A DNA stretch of 64,000 nucleotides from Owenia fusiformis (GCA_903813345.2 CAIIXF020000010.1:9044349-9108348), one strand, 5' to 3'. Shown: positions 33,681-45,884, counted from the stretch's first letter. The notes: generated by a model from the letters alone, not told the origin. A program made the numbers and translations.

Positions 33681-33689
33681 GGTCATTTA

Positions 33690-33809
33690 AAGCTAGCCGT
33701 ACACCAATGGGACATTGTCCAAACTTGTCCCGTCCCATGAAAATATTTTTATTCAATAACTCCCTTAATTGATGTCCCAACATGTCCCATTAGTGTACTA
33801 GGCTAGCTT
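33690..33809. mobile_element. 120-bp hairpin MITE
   Basis: AAGCTAGCCGTACACCAATG on the left pairs with the right end (AAGCTAGCCTAGTACACTAATG when inverted, 22 bases overall), followed inward by GGGACATGTT and its partner. It is short, has no coding capacity and forms one stem. Confidence 0.7.
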
Positions 33810-33814
33810 GTGAA

Positions 33815-34990
33815 AAAGTTGTTCCGATGTTCAATTTTTCCACGAAACCAGGTACGCGCTGACTTTATATCCCGTGACACATGCATTAGGTAGCATGGAT
33901 ATAAGGACAACTTTACGATAATTGATATTTTCAAATATATTCAAATTCTGTCATTCTACCAAAGCATGTGCCATGTATCTTAATATAATCGATATTTAAT
34001 GTGTCCTATTTTAATATCAACACAACTGGTTATCGCGACCATGTGATATATACTGAAAATATGCTTATTAATTCTTAAAAACAGCTTTAAGATGATTTTT
34101 AGACAAAAATAAAAGTTTGCTTCTGTAAACTCAGATAATATAACAAATAATTCGGAATCATGTGCTTTGATCATTTTCAACTTGTTAATGAAATTAATAT
34201 TTCATACTAATAAAACAGAATACGCTTATGATTTGTATCCTCCAACACACTGGTTAAATTAACGTTGTTGATATGTTGTTGATGTATAATTTGCTGAAAG
34301 CTTCGCCAAAAAGTGTCCTTAGGGGTCACCTTTTAAATGACAGACAACGTAAACATCAGACGAAATATTACTTTTTGTGGTGAATTTAGGTTTTGCTGTC
34401 CAATATTTTGTATCCTCTAAATATTATTTCAGCTATGTATCAAAACGATTTCAAATAACTATTTTGAGACATGAAACTAAGCCAATGTTGTATTTAAATT
34501 ATTATAATTCTCAATCATATACAGTTTCTTAAATTGAAAGTGTTAAGCATGTGTTGGAGAATACAAATCATATGGACCTAATAAAACGTGAGTATAAATA
34601 TCAAAATATTCCATTTTGAGACCTAGTTGCAAACATGGTGGCTCGATTTTCATGAAATAAATTAAAACATATTGGAAAGGGAATTGCTGCTAAATGGTTA
34701 TATATAATATATTCATCAAACAGAGCAATAATGATTACTTTGCATTTTCTACAGTATTAGAAACAAGATACTACCTAGTAACTATTTTATGAATTTCTTT
34801 TTTATTGGCACCAACTATCATAACTTTGTTCCTCTACCCCCAGTCACCTCCAATTACGCCAAAAACTGTGATTTATCTGTTTCTCAAGCTCAAAAATCAC
34901 AGAAAATCGAAGGGAGGGGTCAAACTGACCCCCACCCCTGTAGACATAAGGGTTGATACGTGTAGGCAAAAGCAAAATACCAAGATGTAC
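33815..34990. other. Intergenic, nothing recognised
   Basis: AT-rich. Short frames at 34805-35092 overlap the start of the LINE relic or have no similarity. Confidence 0.35.
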
Positions 34991-34997
34991 CCTCAGC

Positions 34998-35448
34998 CAC
35001 ATCCTATGCAGCTGCCAGACAACTCTAGGTGATGACCAGTTACCAGTACAGATGGTGGCATGACAGAGTCCTACAGTTCTTCCCCAGAACATAGCAGCAA
35101 CAACACGTACTACGTCCCGACATGCTACTCTTATCTAAAGGCACTAATTATAAGACAATACTAGGAATAGAACTAACAGTTCCATGGGAGGAAATAATAG
35201 ATATTTCCCACCAATTCAAGTACAACAAATACCAAGACCTGATCCACGAAGCAAAGAACAAAGGATGGCAAGCAAGACTTTACCCTGTAGAAGTAGGATG
35301 CAGGGGTTTCCCAGCTGTGTCTCTGCGATCAATGTTTAAAGACATTGGAGTACATCCTAGACAACTCAGACAAGCAATGCGTGAAATAGGAGCAGCTGCA
35401 TAATCATGCTCCAAATGGCTCTGGATGCGAAGAGGCGACAAATGGACC
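34998..35448 (+). pseudogene. Decayed LINE 3' end: zinc knuckle and restriction-like endonuclease
   Basis: Pieces in order are HILCSCQTTLG (34998), QYRWWHDRVLQFF, and then LRPDMLLLSKG leading to GIELTVPWEE, PVEVGCRGFP and, after a stop, SKWLWMRRGD. These follow the C-terminal part of R2/NeSL-type non-LTR retrotransposons: a CCHC-like knuckle, then a PD...E restriction-like endonuclease. At least one frameshift and two stops break it. The longest clean frame is 35122-35403 (93 codons). No reverse transcriptase was seen, as expected for a 5'-truncated copy. Confidence 0.65.
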
Positions 35449-35449
35449 C

Positions 35450-36420
35450 ACCAATAGCATGGCTATTATAACCAATGAAGAGGCTTTCCATCAATTCTTC
35501 AAGAGATAATCAGTGTCTTATGGCTCTAGTCCAGTAGCAAGCCTGACGACAGAGACAGCCAAGTCAACACTACCCAAAGCTCCATCCCACATCAATCCCT
35601 GAACAGTCCTATAGCTGTAGCAAGGCACTAGATGTTTAGACAATGAATGAGACTGTACATGATGATAATAAGAAGCTTTCGTTTAATTATAACACTCATT
35701 TATGAAAAAAGAGTTTTAATGAAAAAACAATCATTCCGAGTGTAGGACGTTCGCGCTTCATTCAATAACCGCCTTCCGAATCCCCACGGCCATGTACATG
35801 AAATAGCAATCGAACGGTTCGTTCCTTTATAGAAAAGACGCAATTTGTCCTAAGGTTCCATTTCCTGGATTTGTTCGATCCATAGTTTATTAGTTACATA
35901 GCTGATAGAGTGCCAGTTCCTGAATGTGACAAAGAGATGCTGATTAGAAAAATAGGCTTTTATTCAAAGGTTATGTGTTTAAACATTTTGTCTTTATTTC
36001 ACTATATATTTCTAACTATTTTATGTTCCATTGTACATTCCTGGGATCGTAGTGCTATAATTGACACAAAATAATTAAATACATGACGCATTTTTTCCTG
36101 AGGTCCCAATAAATCATAGAACATTTGAGGTTATCAGCTTTAAAGATCTGGCCTCCTTATTGAGGTTGATGGGGTATAAATGTGTCAAATCTTTCACATT
36201 ATCACCAAAGTTAGTATAGTTAATTGCAAATCTATAATGAAATATTTATTTTTGAAGATTAAAAAGGTATATTTTAGATTTTATCAATAGTAATATTCTA
36301 TTAAACATGCCGACTACATGCCTGGTATCTAAACCCTAAGACATTGTATATACCCCATGGAAAGTACATTAGGTCCTAGGGCATGATGGGCAGTTATTGT
36401 CGGCCCATCGCAACAGCTAC
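35450..36420. other. Intergenic, nothing recognised
   Basis: No gene recognised. The first 150 bases may still be LINE 3' tail. Confidence 0.35.
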
Positions 36421-36424
36421 GAGC

Positions 36425-36540
36425 AACGATGTTTGGTAAAGTCTAAATGATACAAACGATGTGAGTGACAATATTCGGTAGAATCGAAATTATATAAACG
36501 ATACGAACATCATATTTTGGTAGAAACAACGTGATACTAT
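36425..36540. repeat. Short array of the 43-bp GATACGA repeat
   Basis: About three degenerate units containing GATACAAACGAT, CAATATTCGGTAGAA and ACGATACGAAC. This is the same family and orientation as the longer array at 41060-41360. Confidence 0.65.
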
Positions 36541-37506
36541 GGCGAATTTAGTCTCCCTATCTCATCGCGAAACACGAAACCAAGTTTGTCCAAAATTCCA
36601 TTTATTTGTAATAATCCAAAGTTTCGAAAATATGCTACTTACAGTTTTTGTTTGACTCCAGTCCATGTAACGAGGTTCTGAAGATTTACTGTAAAATTGC
36701 CTCTTTTATTCCCAAATTTTGAGATGGGCAGAGCCGAAATAAGAGGTCTTGTCCAATATTAAATATCTGAATATTAAACATTTATAGAAATGGGCCGAAT
36801 ATGGTCGAAATAATGCTCTAGAATTAAGAATAGATATTATAAATTTCTGCCCACATTGTTTAGAAAAGATGGAAAGTTCCCAATTAATCCCAATTCCGTT
36901 GATGTTTTCTGATTCCAAGAATTTTTACATGGACCAGAGTCTGTCTGACATCATCCAAGTGAACTATTCAAGCTATTAAGTCACTAACTCCATATAATAA
37001 ACTTTTTACCATCATACAGACACTAAAAATTACAAAATAGTTTTCACAATTTCATTAAGGATTATATGATATAAATATGTAAAATGTATGTCCTCTAAAT
37101 ATTGATAATTGGGTTATAAGCACTAAAACACAGTATCAATAATTTCTTCGTCAATTTTGTTCTGTTAGAATTTAAAGTTGATTTCAGCTATCTTGCAATG
37201 TTGTTCTTAGAAATGCCTCAATGCTTACAAATCACCATGTTAATGTATTGCCAAGATGTCGATTGCAACCCAACTCACTGATATCATAACAAACCAAATG
37301 GTGCCAGAATCAACAACAATAAATCAAAACAATCCAATGTCAATGTTTCCTTACTTTTCAAAGCTGAACATAAAAATATATGATCATATACTCAGTATTA
37401 ATTAATAATTAAATATTATGAAAGCCATTTGTAACTTTGTCACAATAAGAACGATACGAGCAACAAAAGGTCTATGTGCAGTATGGCAAGTGATTTTAGA
37501 CTATAA

Positions 37507-37759
37507 GTTATTGAATGATTCGAAGTGCAATACAGGATATATTCTGCTAGAGTAAATTCCATATTGGCACGAGACGAAGTCGAGTGCCAATACAGAATAT
37601 CGAGACAGAATTTATCCTGTATTGCACTTCAAATCATTCTATAACGTTTTTATCGTGTGCTCCTCTGTATTGCTACTGAGAATGTCCCCTCCGTACCAAT
37701 ATTTTCTGTATTCCGACGGAGATGACCAATGCGGACGACAATCTCAGTAGCAATACAGA
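37507..37759. mobile_element. Twin-hairpin element
   Basis: Hairpin 1 (37507-37644) pairs GAAGTGCAATACAGGAT with its inverted copy and has an inner GGCACGAGACGAAGTCGAG stem-loop. Hairpin 2 (37664-37759) pairs TCTGTATTGCTACTGAG with its inverted copy. The two lie back to back, a layout typical of palindromic MITEs. Confidence 0.7.
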
Positions 37760-37934
37760 TTGGTACATCACAAGAACTGACCAATCAGAAGGCTTCATTT
37801 TACAGATCGTACGATAAAGTCATATCTTTCACCATGAGTACTTTCTGGCCATCAATACAGTGGTTCTTAACAACCGATGTTTTCTTTCAAGTAAAGTACC
37901 CATGGTGATAAAAATATCAATCAAACAAATCGAA

Positions 37935-38035
37935 AATGTATGAATAGAGACCGAGGTCAACCTTTTTTCAAAATGTTGAACCTATTTACTCAAAAGAGGA
38001 TCTTCCTTTTCTGATTTTTATTGCATGAAAAGATT
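37935..38035. repeat. Dispersed repeat, inverted copy at 54048-54150
   Basis: TGAACCTATTTACTCAAAAG, GGATCTTC and CTGATTTTTATTGCATGAA are found reversed at about 54052-54112. The repeat family is unknown. Confidence 0.7.
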
Positions 38036-38494
38036 ATTTAACAAGGGGTTTAAAACTTCTTCAAAGTAGATGGTATTGAAAGTCTAGTTTTCAAGTTTTC
38101 GATGACTAAAATCATGCTGAAAATAATGGATACCACCCTTTGGGAAAATAACATGGGTTGTGTGTTTTTAACTTTAACGCATTTCAATACCCATCCCCTT
38201 TTCAAAAATTGTTAATAAAGTATAGAAGAAACTTTCGATATGTTTAAATTGAGAAAAACAAGATCTTCTTTATAAAAAATGAGCTTAACATTTATAAAAA
38301 AGTGCCAAGGTGGGGTCCTAATCAAATTGATATTTTACTCTCATGATGACTTTACTTGAAAGAAAACATTGTTTTAATAAAAAAACATTGTATTGATGGA
38401 CCTTTGATAGAAACGAAGTGATACAAGCATAAGAGCAACAAGAAACAAGGTGATTCAAACCACAGGGGCTTGGCTGGAGTGTCGGGCCCTCCAA

Positions 38495-40725
38495 TATGTC
38501 GTCGCGTGAGAATAACTTTGTACTAACTGCCATTTTCAAAAAAATTGAGATAGACATGGAATTTTACTATTTGAAACACAGGCTTTCATCTCAGATACAT
38601 GCCCCATCTCAATTCCTTCTCATTAAGCTAGAATTCAGTGTGAAATTGTAGACAAATCTCCAGACAAACAGCTTATTTCTAATTTCAAATTGTCATATCT
38701 GATATCAACTGTTTCAAACAATCAACTCTCTAAGAATTGGTCATGTGACTTGCAAAACTTGGAGTTATAACAATCTTATATTAAAACGAAGTATGCCAAT
38801 ATACATGTTATTGTATCTAGAATGAAATAATGTTTTGTAACACAATACCATGCCAGTTTGCATGCCTGGCCTTTCATGTTTTAGTTTTAGAACTATTACA
38901 AGTAGATCAAAAAAATAAAATGATACAGTATGTGTAATCCCATGTATATTCAAATTATATGCCCTCAATTACTCTTTGTATTATGGATGCTCATTGGATT
39001 ATTCATGGCCACATGATATGAAATAGAATTACTAATTTCCTCGAAAACCCAAATCCTTGCTACCAGGGAAGATGAAAAGTACAAATGACCAGTTAATTAG
39101 ATCATGTGAGCAGTCAAAAGTACCCTTTATCTTCCCTGCTACCAGGTCTTATAGGGGTTTGAATGGCCAAATGCAATAGAAATGCATATACGAAGCTGTC
39201 ATCATTAGATGTTGAAACTGAAAGACTACTTATTTGTTTCTTCAAATAGAGTACATTTAGGTTATATACTAGATATAGTAATCAAAACAAATAGTAACTG
39301 TCATATTCTGCACTACATTGCTCAAAGGCAATTACTGTCTGTATACTATTGAAATCTCTTTCAAAATGATGTTTTATAGTTTGTGGAAAAAAGCTAAATC
39401 TATTTAAACTAGCTTTAACTTTTACTGACCATACACTATATCAATAAAGAGTTATCTTTATGTTAGTATAGTCCCTTAAAACACTTATTTTATTTTATTT
39501 TCATCTATGATTTACTTTGGGCTTTTCACTGAACATCTGGGATCTTTTTAGTTATTTTATTACTAGTATGTTTTTCAGATTTGTCCTTTCTTTTGCATTT
39601 TTGGGATCATTGTTTTTAGATCATCTACATTTTATTTTGGATAAGTAACAAATTGGTTCAATTTCTTTACAAAGAGCCACTCTAAGTCTCCACTTCTACA
39701 ATTGCTTCAATTCCCAATTGTACTCCACAGAGTAGCAAACAACAGAAAATGAATGGATAATGATAACTGCATCCCAATGAACAAAATGTGATTACCTAAA
39801 TCGAGGTTTCATCACTTTCATTAATCTAAAATGAATTAGAAATTATTTTTCTATTTTCAAATTTCTTCCATGTGCATGTAATAAAAATTGGTTTTGTCTT
39901 AGGCCCTAAGGATCTGAAACCTGCTGGTCAAAATGGAATTACGGACCAGTTGCATTGTTATTCTCCTATACCCAGTGAAAAAATCAACTGGTCTGTATCA
40001 AAAATAACCTGATAATGACCAGCGGACCGGCCCTTAGGGGCTACATTGTAATGTGCTGGGAGGTTTAGGCTACAGGGTTTATACTGAGGGAAATATGTGG
40101 GGGACCGTACTGGCATCATTGGTTTCAATGCATTGTATTTCTGCCTTAGTTTCAAAGGCAATAAATTCTTTTTGAAGGGTGTCCTGAGATTCCAAAATTA
40201 AGAAATAATTGTACTTATTTGAGAAATTGATTTTAAAGTTTTATAAATTGAATTTTCTTTATTTTATTAAATAATATTCTTTGGTTTTTGAAGATTTTTT
40301 TACAAAGCAAAACATTATTTTTCATTCTAGATACAATAACATGCATATTGGCATACTTCGTTTTAATCTAAGATTGTTATAACTCCAAGTTTTGCAAGTC
40401 ACATGACCAATTCTTAGAGAGTTGATTGGTTGAAACAGTTGATATCAGATATGACAATTTGAAATTAGAAATAAGCTGTTATTCCGGTGGGAAATTGTAT
40501 CAACTCCATTTCCATAGTTTTAAAAAAGGATCTTGTAAATTGTTTCAAGGTATGATATTTCATATAAGATATCTCTAGGGTGAGACCAGGTGACATACAA
40601 AAAATCAAGTTTCACATAGCAATACTAAGTAAGATACAGACCTCTAAACTTTCAACCCTTGATTTCTCAGTTCCGTAAAAATGTGAGATAGTACAAAGTT
40701 ATTCTCATGCGACGATGTGTACTTT
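38495..40725. mobile_element. Inverted-repeat element, arms about 370-420 bp
   Basis: The left arm (about 38495-38860) and right arm (about 40305-40725) are inverted copies. Markers are CGTGAGAATAACTTTGTACTA, AAATAAGCTGTT/AACAGCTTATTT, TGTCATATCTGATATCAACT, CAAGTTTTGCAAGTCACATG and ATGCCAATATACATGTTATTG. The 1.45-kb centre has no recognisable ORF. An inverted pair outside it (about 38450-38490 against 40990-41030) suggests the structure once extended further, with later insertions. Confidence 0.75.
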
Positions 40726-41059
40726 TATAAAGAGTTTAAGGGAGGTCGATGTTGATGCTTCCTGAAATTTGTAGAAAATGATTGTTAGATATATCCAGTA
40801 AAAATATATCGAATCCTATCAATAATCGACATGCTGATTCAAACAACACTACAGAGTAATGTTACCCAAAATGGTAGCAATCTATCCACTAGTTGCTGAG
40901 AAATCTGAAGAATATGTAAAGAAGTGATTAAAATAAAAAAAACTACAATTTTTACCTCAAAATTATTAGCTCCAGAGTCGATTTCTTCCTCAAGACACGA
41001 CCCTCCAGACAAGCCCCTGTGATTCAAACAATATGAGAGATAATATTTGGAAGAAGGCA

Positions 41060-41360
41060 AGTGGATAAATGATACGAGCAATACAAACGAAATGACCAAC
41101 AAAACTTGGTACAAATATTTGATAGAAACGAAGATATACAAGCGATACGAGCAACAATGTTCGGAACGAAGTGATACAAACGGTACGAACGACAAAGAAA
41201 GAGACGAAGTAATACAAAGTATAGGAACAACAAACGTTGGTAGAAACGAAATGATTCGAACGCAAGAAGCAAATATTTGAAAAAAACGAAATGATATGAA
41301 CGATTCTAGCAGCAGAATTTGGTTGAAAGAACTGATTCAAACGATTCGAGCAACAATATA
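41060..41360. repeat. 43-bp-type minisatellite (GATACAAACGATACGAGCAACAA)
   Basis: About seven diverged units containing GAAACGAARTGATACAA, ACGATACGAGCAACAA and a TTNGGTAG joint. Because the unit is nearly free of stops in several frames, it produces long but meaningless frames on the minus strand. Isolated units occur at 36425, 37450 and 38405. Confidence 0.8.
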
Positions 41361-41364
41361 GAGT

Positions 41365-42250
41365 AAAGACGTCCATGTATTGCATGCTTTTAACAGTCAA
41401 CCCTTGAGTACGAGCAAACTTCATGTTCAATTGTGAAAAACGAACTTTGTGTTGACTGCATTTGAAATGAATTTGAAGGAAGGATAGTGATCTTGGACCC
41501 GGATTCTGCTTTTGATAAAGTCAGACGACGTGTAAAATAATGGTACAATAATTGTACGCCATACAATAATGGGGTGGTAATAATTGCATAGATGCCGATT
41601 TATACGAACAATCTATTCTAATATTGTCAGCACGTCAATAGAATGATGACTCTTTGGTATCATTACAAAGTGATTGAGCACGAAGGTCGGGGGGTGCTAG
41701 AAATGATGATATGACACGATTTTATTTCACGATTATGTTGCATTCTATGCACGTGAATATTATGTGCTTCACAATTAGCGTATCATCTGATTTTGTGAAT
41801 TGAATTGAAATAATGAACAGCTAATAATGTATATTGTACTCTTCAATATGCAAAGGAATGGATGTTTTAAAATAAATGCAATGCAATACATACGAATAAT
41901 GCAAGCAAAACAATACAATATACTATTCGTAAAATACATTTACAATACGGTGCAATAATAAAATCGAATGTCACCTGATTTACTCAACTTACAATGGAAT
42001 GAAAGTTATACAATACAATGTAATACTTGATCAAGTGAACACCATCTTATACAGTTAACATTAATAGCACCGGTACAGGTTATTTTTCAAGGGTTCCCTT
42101 AACGGCGACTCCATTTCCTTTTTTTCTACCTTGATTTCAGCGCGCTCATCTTTAATTCTGAAAAACGAGAGGGTACAGTGAACTAGTACAATGAATTTGG
42201 CATAATTGTGATCCTTATTTGTACATTGACATTTTTATGACGCGTAACGT
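41365..42250. other. Intergenic, nothing recognised
   Basis: AT-rich with ATACAAT-like short periodicity at about 41880-42020. No gene seen. Confidence 0.35.
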
Positions 42251-42253
42251 TAA

Positions 42254-42410
42254 TGCCCCGATCACATTTTATTGCAACCATATGGTTTGATATTGCTACG
42301 GCCAATAGCAATCCTACGGACGCCGTTTAATTTCTACGGTCCCTTGCTACAGCAGTCACACATGCTACCTTAGCCGCGTGGCGTTTTTAGTTCTGCATAC
42401 ATTTAACAGG
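42254..42410. mobile_element. Diverged end of the GC-patched MITE family
   Basis: TAATGCCCCGATCACATTTT followed by CTACGG-rich blocks matches the left part of the family at 60697. The right end was not found. Confidence 0.5.
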
Positions 42411-42956
42411 CGAGTGTCGTCCGTTATATCTCAAAATAAAATAATTTCACCATTGAAGACATTTGGTATACGGTAATGGTATGGAAATATCTTTCAATGA
42501 AGATTGGAGAGCCATTGTGTATCGAATTCAATTAAGCCATCTTACGTTATTGAGTAGCTTGGTTCTCAATCAAAGTCAAGATCGAAATTTACGTATTCCA
42601 GGCCAAAAGTACGCTCAGAATTGAATTACAATTGCAGCTTTGCAAGTATCATAGAAATTAACAGAAATTGACATTTCTGCCCATCCTGCATAATTTGTCT
42701 TAAATGTTATGATACTCGCAAAACTGCAGTTCTTATTCATTCTCAGTCTTTCGTTTGAGAGGCTCTTTTACATAAACCTTACTTACCATAGTTGTATGTA
42801 TACATGCGTGGCTTGTACCGTCATATTGTTTAAAAAATCATTTCGAGACAAAATGGAAATATTTAATTATTCATGATCAATTAAAATCAATGATCATGTT
42901 TTTTCTGAGTTACCAATAAATTTCTCAGAATAAGTTTTATTAATCAATTACCAATA

Positions 42957-43392
42957 CCTCACTATCAACACGTAAACGGAATGGGTTAGCGTTAAGTGCA
43001 GATCCTTACCATTTTTTTGAATTTCCGTTTACGTAACAAAAGTGAGGTTGTCACAAATGAATATGCGCAGTACATGGCAAAATATGTTAGGTCATCTCGT
43101 ATTTTTTTGAACTGATGAAATTAATTTATTTCGATTATTTTTTGTATAACGCATGGAAACTGACTTTAAAAAGTGAGCAATGTCATTAGTATTGTGATAA
43201 TAACGTCCCTTATACCTATTTATTACAGGTCGTGTAGACCATTGTTGCCCGATTTATAGCAAAAACATTGACTTTTGCACGTTGGTGATGATGCTCCTTT
43301 TTTAATAGATCTCATATCTTAGAAGGGTATCAGTTCAAAAAAATACCAGATGACCTAACATATTTTGACATGCAGTGCGCCTATTTATTTGG
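42957..43392. repeat. Two adjacent inverted repeats
   Basis: At 42957-43051, CCTCACTATCAACACGTAAACGGA pairs (first 12 and last 8 bases matching well) with TCCGTTTACGTAACAAAAGTGAGG. At 43064-43125, CAAAATATGTTAGGTCATCT and TTTTTTTGAACTGAT are repeated inverted at 43325-43390. The pair may be the remains of one palindromic element. Confidence 0.65.
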
Positions 43393-43394
43393 CA

Positions 43395-44225
43395 ATTCAG
43401 TTGTGAATTTTCTCTTGAAAAAATGAATCTTCCAAATTTGTTGAGTTTTCTTGCAGAAATCGCCTAATCCCCCCCCCTCCATCATTTTTGTACGATCACC
43501 GGGCGTGAAATAGGGGTATGGCATTTTGTAATGCTCATAAAATCTTTTTAAGGCATTTTAGAAGAATTTCCTTGGAGTATCTACCCTCACTAACCTCTTT
43601 TTCACCTCAATAGCCATCCTCTCTTTGACGTGTTTTTCTCCAATTCGCATTTCCCCAACTTTACACCAAGCTGATTGTATGCAAAAAAATGCATTCAACA
43701 TGTTTAATATGATTGATATTTCGTTCATAACCACTGGACCAAATCTTATTGTTCTCTTGTCACATAAAACATTCCTTAATATCATTTCCCAATATCAGTA
43801 TTATTCGGTTAATTTTTTGCCAATTCGCAATTAAGAGTAGATGTTAAAAGTGGTTCTCACTGAAAATGCAGATATCAGATTCTTGTACAACACGCATAAA
43901 GATACTCATCTTTCGGCAAAATTCTTTTGAGCACTTTAAGTTAAAAATACGAGTTATGGCTCAAAATTACCCACTTTATTCATTGTATCCATAAGATGCC
44001 AATCTCGATTATTGAGATCCATATTAAGTTCATCATTTGACATTAAATATAACTTTTATCAAAATTAATCTTTGCTCAATATATTATTCTCTAGATCTTT
44101 TCAATAGATTATTCCAAAATATTTCTCCCATGATATCATAGGCATATTTACTATTTTTGTGTATTGTTATTATCATAAAATGATATATAAATATTTTTGT
44201 AACTTATATCGAAAAGTAGCAAGTG
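43395..44225. other. 3' flank of the GPCR gene, nothing recognised
   Basis: No gene. An AATAAA on the minus strand at 44235-44230, about 147 bases past the GPCR stop, is a plausible poly(A) signal. Confidence 0.4.
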
Positions 44226-44381
44226 TTCTTTTATTTTTATACTCGAGAAAAAGTACTATATCTAGTAATAGCAGTGGATACATGCAAGTCCGTTACCTTG
44301 CACATGTAGGTACTCATTATCTATTAATTTGTTAATTTCCTGTAAATTGCACTTTTGTCATCGATGTCTTGCTGAAGCCCG

Positions 44382-45590
44382 TCAGATATCGCCTCGTGCT
44401 TTGCGAAGTGGTATGATACAACTAGATTTCTTTGCAGAGGCGGAGCTCAACGATCCTGGAAGTTGCAGAAACGTATTTGAAAAGCACTTTCTAAATTCCC
44501 TATTCGTGCTTGCGTATAACACAAAGTTAAGAGCAAAATTGAGCACCAAGCACGTGTCAATACTGATTCTCATGAGCTGAAACTTGTCGCAGTAAAGTTC
44601 GTCCCTGTCAATGGTCAACATGAAGAAGAACCAAACGGCAGATGGTGACTGCGACAAAATAAAGAAAAAGTTGATCGTGAGTAGAGTAATCGTTATTCGC
44701 TCGTTTCTAATTGCCCGGGAACTTCTTCGTCGGTTATAGCCTGGGCAATGATTCTCATATGTTTTCAATGCCTTTCTCCTGAGTGTAAGAATCAAAGAAA
44801 TACTCAAGATGAAACACACAAGCCATGGAATGACGATGTTAAGAACAACCTTTGTCGGGTAATACGTTGTTTGAAAAACCCGACTGTAATATAGGTCTGT
44901 AGAGGATACATAGCTTATCGTTTTGTTTCCGTCGTTAAATGTCGCAATTCGTTTTTGAAGAAAATCTGGACTGTTTAGGAGAATAGCCCATATAAATATA
45001 ATGCAAGACACCTTTCTAGCCTTCCGTCTTGTGCAAATCCTTAACGCCATTGTTGGTAACTGCACTGCAATAAACCTAAATACGGTCACTGACATGGCGT
45101 GGGTATTAGATGCAGTGATAAAAATGTTGGTCGGAATAGAATAAAGAGCAAAGAAAATCCTCCATGGAATAAATGGAATATCTAACCACTTTGGTGATTG
45201 TTTTTCCAACAGTTGGAACCTTTCCGAGCTGTAAAAATAAGTGTAGTAACAGAGAAGCGTCAGTAATGTTGCGGTATCAGCCACCACCATTCCGATGTAA
45301 AATATCGATGTAACATTTACCATAACTGGCCGAGTGAAAATCACTAGATTTACGATATTCAGACATATCCCGATACAGCATACTATTGGAAGTAATATTC
45401 CTCGTATATAAAACTCAACTGTCAGTCGAATATGATGCAGTTCATAAGTACATCCATCATGCAAATCAGAGGGCTGTATAGTTGTAATATTCGAGTATTC
45501 TGTTGTTCCATTTGTTAAAACCCCAACTATTGTCACGCTTGTGTTGAATTCTTGGCTCGGCCAGTCAGTGGTGTTTGTTTGGAAGTTCAT
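44382..45590 (-). CDS. Divergent rhodopsin-family GPCR, neuropeptide (FMRFamide-like) receptor type
   Basis: An intronless coding frame of 402 residues. The extracellular N-terminus (1-60) has four N-glycosylation sites (Asn6, 16, 27, 34). Seven membrane spans lie near 62-86, 95-120, 144-170, 194-212, 246-270, 299-325 and 339-361. Family landmarks are Asp105 in span 2, Trp201 in span 4, Pro255 in span 5, Pro316 in span 6 and NFVLY (355-359) in place of NPxxY, followed by a short amphipathic helix. The DRY motif is FRF (171-173), and the usual Cys at the start of span 3 is missing. The shape and the NxxxNFxxY end recall invertebrate FMRFamide-type and orphan peptide receptors; the ligand is unknown. 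An acceptor (TTCTTTGCAG) at 45661 places a 5'-UTR exon at 45660-45591, so the promoter lies further upstream. It should signal at the cell surface through G proteins. Confidence 0.85.
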   Translation of the reverse strand: MNFQTNTTDWPSQEFNTSVTIVGVLTNGTTEYSNITTIQPSDLHDGCTYELHHIRLTVEFYIRGILLPIVCCIGICLNIVNLVIFTRPVMVNVTSIFYIGMVVADTATLLTLLCYYTYFYSSERFQLLEKQSPKWLDIPFIPWRIFFALYSIPTNIFITASNTHAMSVTVFRFIAVQLPTMALRICTRRKARKVSCIIFIWAILLNSPDFLQKRIATFNDGNKTISYVSSTDLYYSRVFQTTYYPTKVVLNIVIPWLVCFILSISLILTLRRKALKTYENHCPGYNRRRSSRAIRNERITITLLTINFFFILSQSPSAVWFFFMLTIDRDELYCDKFQLMRISIDTCLVLNFALNFVLYASTNREFRKCFSNTFLQLPGSLSSASAKKSSCIIPLRKARGDI

Positions 45591-45660
45591 ACCCCTGTTG
45601 TCAATATTGCGATAGAATGTAGAATAGACCGCCCGTCTTCGTTGTGTCTCTAGGCGGCAG
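45591..45660 (-). other. 5'-UTR segment and splice acceptor of the GPCR gene
   Basis: TTATTCTTTGCAG ends at 45661 on the minus strand, 70 bases before the ATG. This is the usual arrangement for intronless-CDS receptors with a non-coding first exon. The donor was not located. Confidence 0.6.
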
Positions 45661-45884
45661 CTGCAAAGAATAATGCAAATATTATGGCAAAGAATACATT
45701 TAACTCAGACAAGCATTACTTATAGTTATAAGTAACAGCGCGCTATGCGGCAATAAACTATCAAACTACACTAAAATAATATTAAGCCGATAAATAATGT
45801 ATGGCAGGCCAACTTGTATATTCATAGTTGCTGTTTCCATCGAAAACAAGGCATGATATATCACATTCCAGCCAATCAGAACAC

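Noticed and set aside
34805-35092. Frames on both strands just before the LINE relic
   Set aside because: No similarity apart from the part overlapping the LINE pieces; proline-rich wording reflects C-rich sequence.
40839-41430. Long minus-strand frames (up to 146 codons) rich in S, F, V and C
   Set aside because: They are translations of the 43-bp minisatellite; the same phrase recurs in several frames and no splice or start context supports a gene.
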